6,223 nucleotides of DNA from JBBPZA01 sp038330095 (lineage in GTDB: Bacteria > Actinomycetota > Thermoleophilia > Solirubrobacterales > Solirubrobacteraceae), in assembly GCA_038330095.1 (NCBI GenBank), contig JBBQNQ010000131.1, forward strand, positions 1 through 6,223. Direction: 5' to 3'. Every line of letters starts with the position of its first letter. Position 1 is the stretch's first letter. The notes beneath the pieces are model-generated. The model searched no databases, had not been told where the DNA came from, and saw only the letters and a program-made list of their open reading frames with translations. Both the position numbers and the translations under genes were made by a program. Of this stretch, positions 5,952 to 6,223 are shown in pieces.

Positions 5952-6223
5952 CCCTCGCCTGGTCCGGGGTGTTGGTATTTGCGGGAGGGGAGGATGTGGT
6001 GGCGGTGGAGGAGGAGGCGGGTGGCGGCCCAGAGGGTTTTGGTGCCGTAGATGGTGCTGGCTTGCAGGCCGACGGAGGAGGAGTCTTCGAAGTAGCGGCA
6101 GGTGGCGGGGACTTCTTGGATTGCGAGGTTGAAGTGGACGGCTTGCATGATGAGTTCGCTGTCGAAGGTGAAGTCTTGGGAGTTGCGGAGGAAGGGGATG
6201 GTGAGCAGTAGGCGGCGGGAGTA
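5948..6223 (-). CDS. Family 2 glycosyltransferase, C-terminal fragment (start outside window)
   Basis: The frame is open from the right edge to TAG at 5950-5948, giving 91 residues. It reads YSRRLLLTIPF, then NSQDFTFDSEL, MQAVHFNLAIQEVP, CRYFEDSSSV and a basic His-rich end. This is the C-terminal pattern of DPM1-like family 2 transferases: the FDSEL acid and a Tyr-Phe-x-x-x-Ser-Ser segment that follows the catalytic core. Such enzymes often glycosylate polyprenyl phosphate, which would fit a GT-C partner next door, but the nucleotide-binding half is not visible. No membrane span follows the core. An ATG at 6148 is an internal methionine, not the start, because conserved sequence continues upstream of it. 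Codon use is distinctive: all five Gln codons are CAA and both Lys codons AAA, unlike the CAG-dominated neighbours. Confidence 0.85.
   Translation of the reverse strand, partial: YSRRLLLTIPFLRNSQDFTFDSELIMQAVHFNLAIQEVPATCRYFEDSSSVGLQASTIYGTKTLWAATRLLLHRHHILPSRKYQHPGPGEG

Noticed and set aside
5960..6030. G-rich runs on the plus strand as a G-quadruplex
   Set aside because: The runs are irregular, mostly GG or GGG with uneven loops, and are explained by the C-rich codons of the minus-strand gene.
5969..6211. Plus-strand Gly-, Val- and Glu-rich frame at the right edge
   Set aside because: It is the complement of the glycosyltransferase C-terminus, and its composition simply reflects C-rich codons on the other strand.
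1..6223. CRISPR arrays, tRNA or rRNA genes, insertion sequences
   Set aside because: I saw no regularly spaced short repeats, no tRNA-like T-loop and CCA context, and no transposase-like protein. The only long repeats are within the paralogous transferases.

Overview
This is a very GC-rich window that reads like part of a cell-surface polysaccharide (O-antigen-like glycan) locus from an actinobacterium. The StrF-like glycosyltransferase type, the Wzt-type ABC ATPase and the starts lacking a Shine-Dalgarno sequence would suit the Thermoleophilia/Solirubrobacterales. That taxonomic call rests on remembered protein style, not on a marker gene, so it is tentative.

Layout, left to right. (1) On the minus strand, the N-terminal 234 codons of a Wzt/TagH-type polysaccharide-export ATPase run off the left edge. 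(2) A 27-bp divergent gap at 703-729 carries back-to-back -10-like boxes around a CTATAG palindrome. (3) On the plus strand lies a StrF-like family 2 glycosyltransferase (730-1659). (4) A 76-bp gap with a -10-like box follows, then a class I SAM-dependent methyltransferase on plus (1736-2728). (5) On minus, convergent with the methyltransferase and overlapping it by a shared CTAG, is a second StrF-like glycosyltransferase (2725-3615), a paralogue of the first in opposite orientation. (6) On plus, starting 11 bp from the second transferase's start codon, is a 774-residue polytopic membrane protein (3627-5951) that resembles GT-C-type glycosyltransferases. (7) On minus, again overlapping by CTAG, is the C-terminal 91 residues of another family 2 glycosyltransferase, running off the right edge (5948-6223) and differing sharply in codon use.

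Together the genes suggest assembly of a methylated surface glycan. The two StrF-like enzymes and the right-hand transferase would add sugars or make polyprenyl-linked donors, and the methyltransferase would decorate or cap the chain. The membrane protein would act on lipid-linked sugar at the outer membrane face, and the ABC ATPase with an unseen permease would export the chain. This division of labour is inference from families and context.

The genes alternate strands and are packed almost without spacers. No gap exceeds 76 bp, and there is no tRNA, rRNA, CRISPR array, insertion sequence or convincing hairpin terminator. The most notable features are the architecture itself (shared promoter core, a promoter box embedded in a neighbour's start codon, two CTAG-overlapping convergent pairs, TAG at all five visible stops), perfect inverted repeats of 53 and 30 bp within the two paralogous glycosyltransferases, and the codon-use break at the right edge. 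I saw no clearly new type of biological system.
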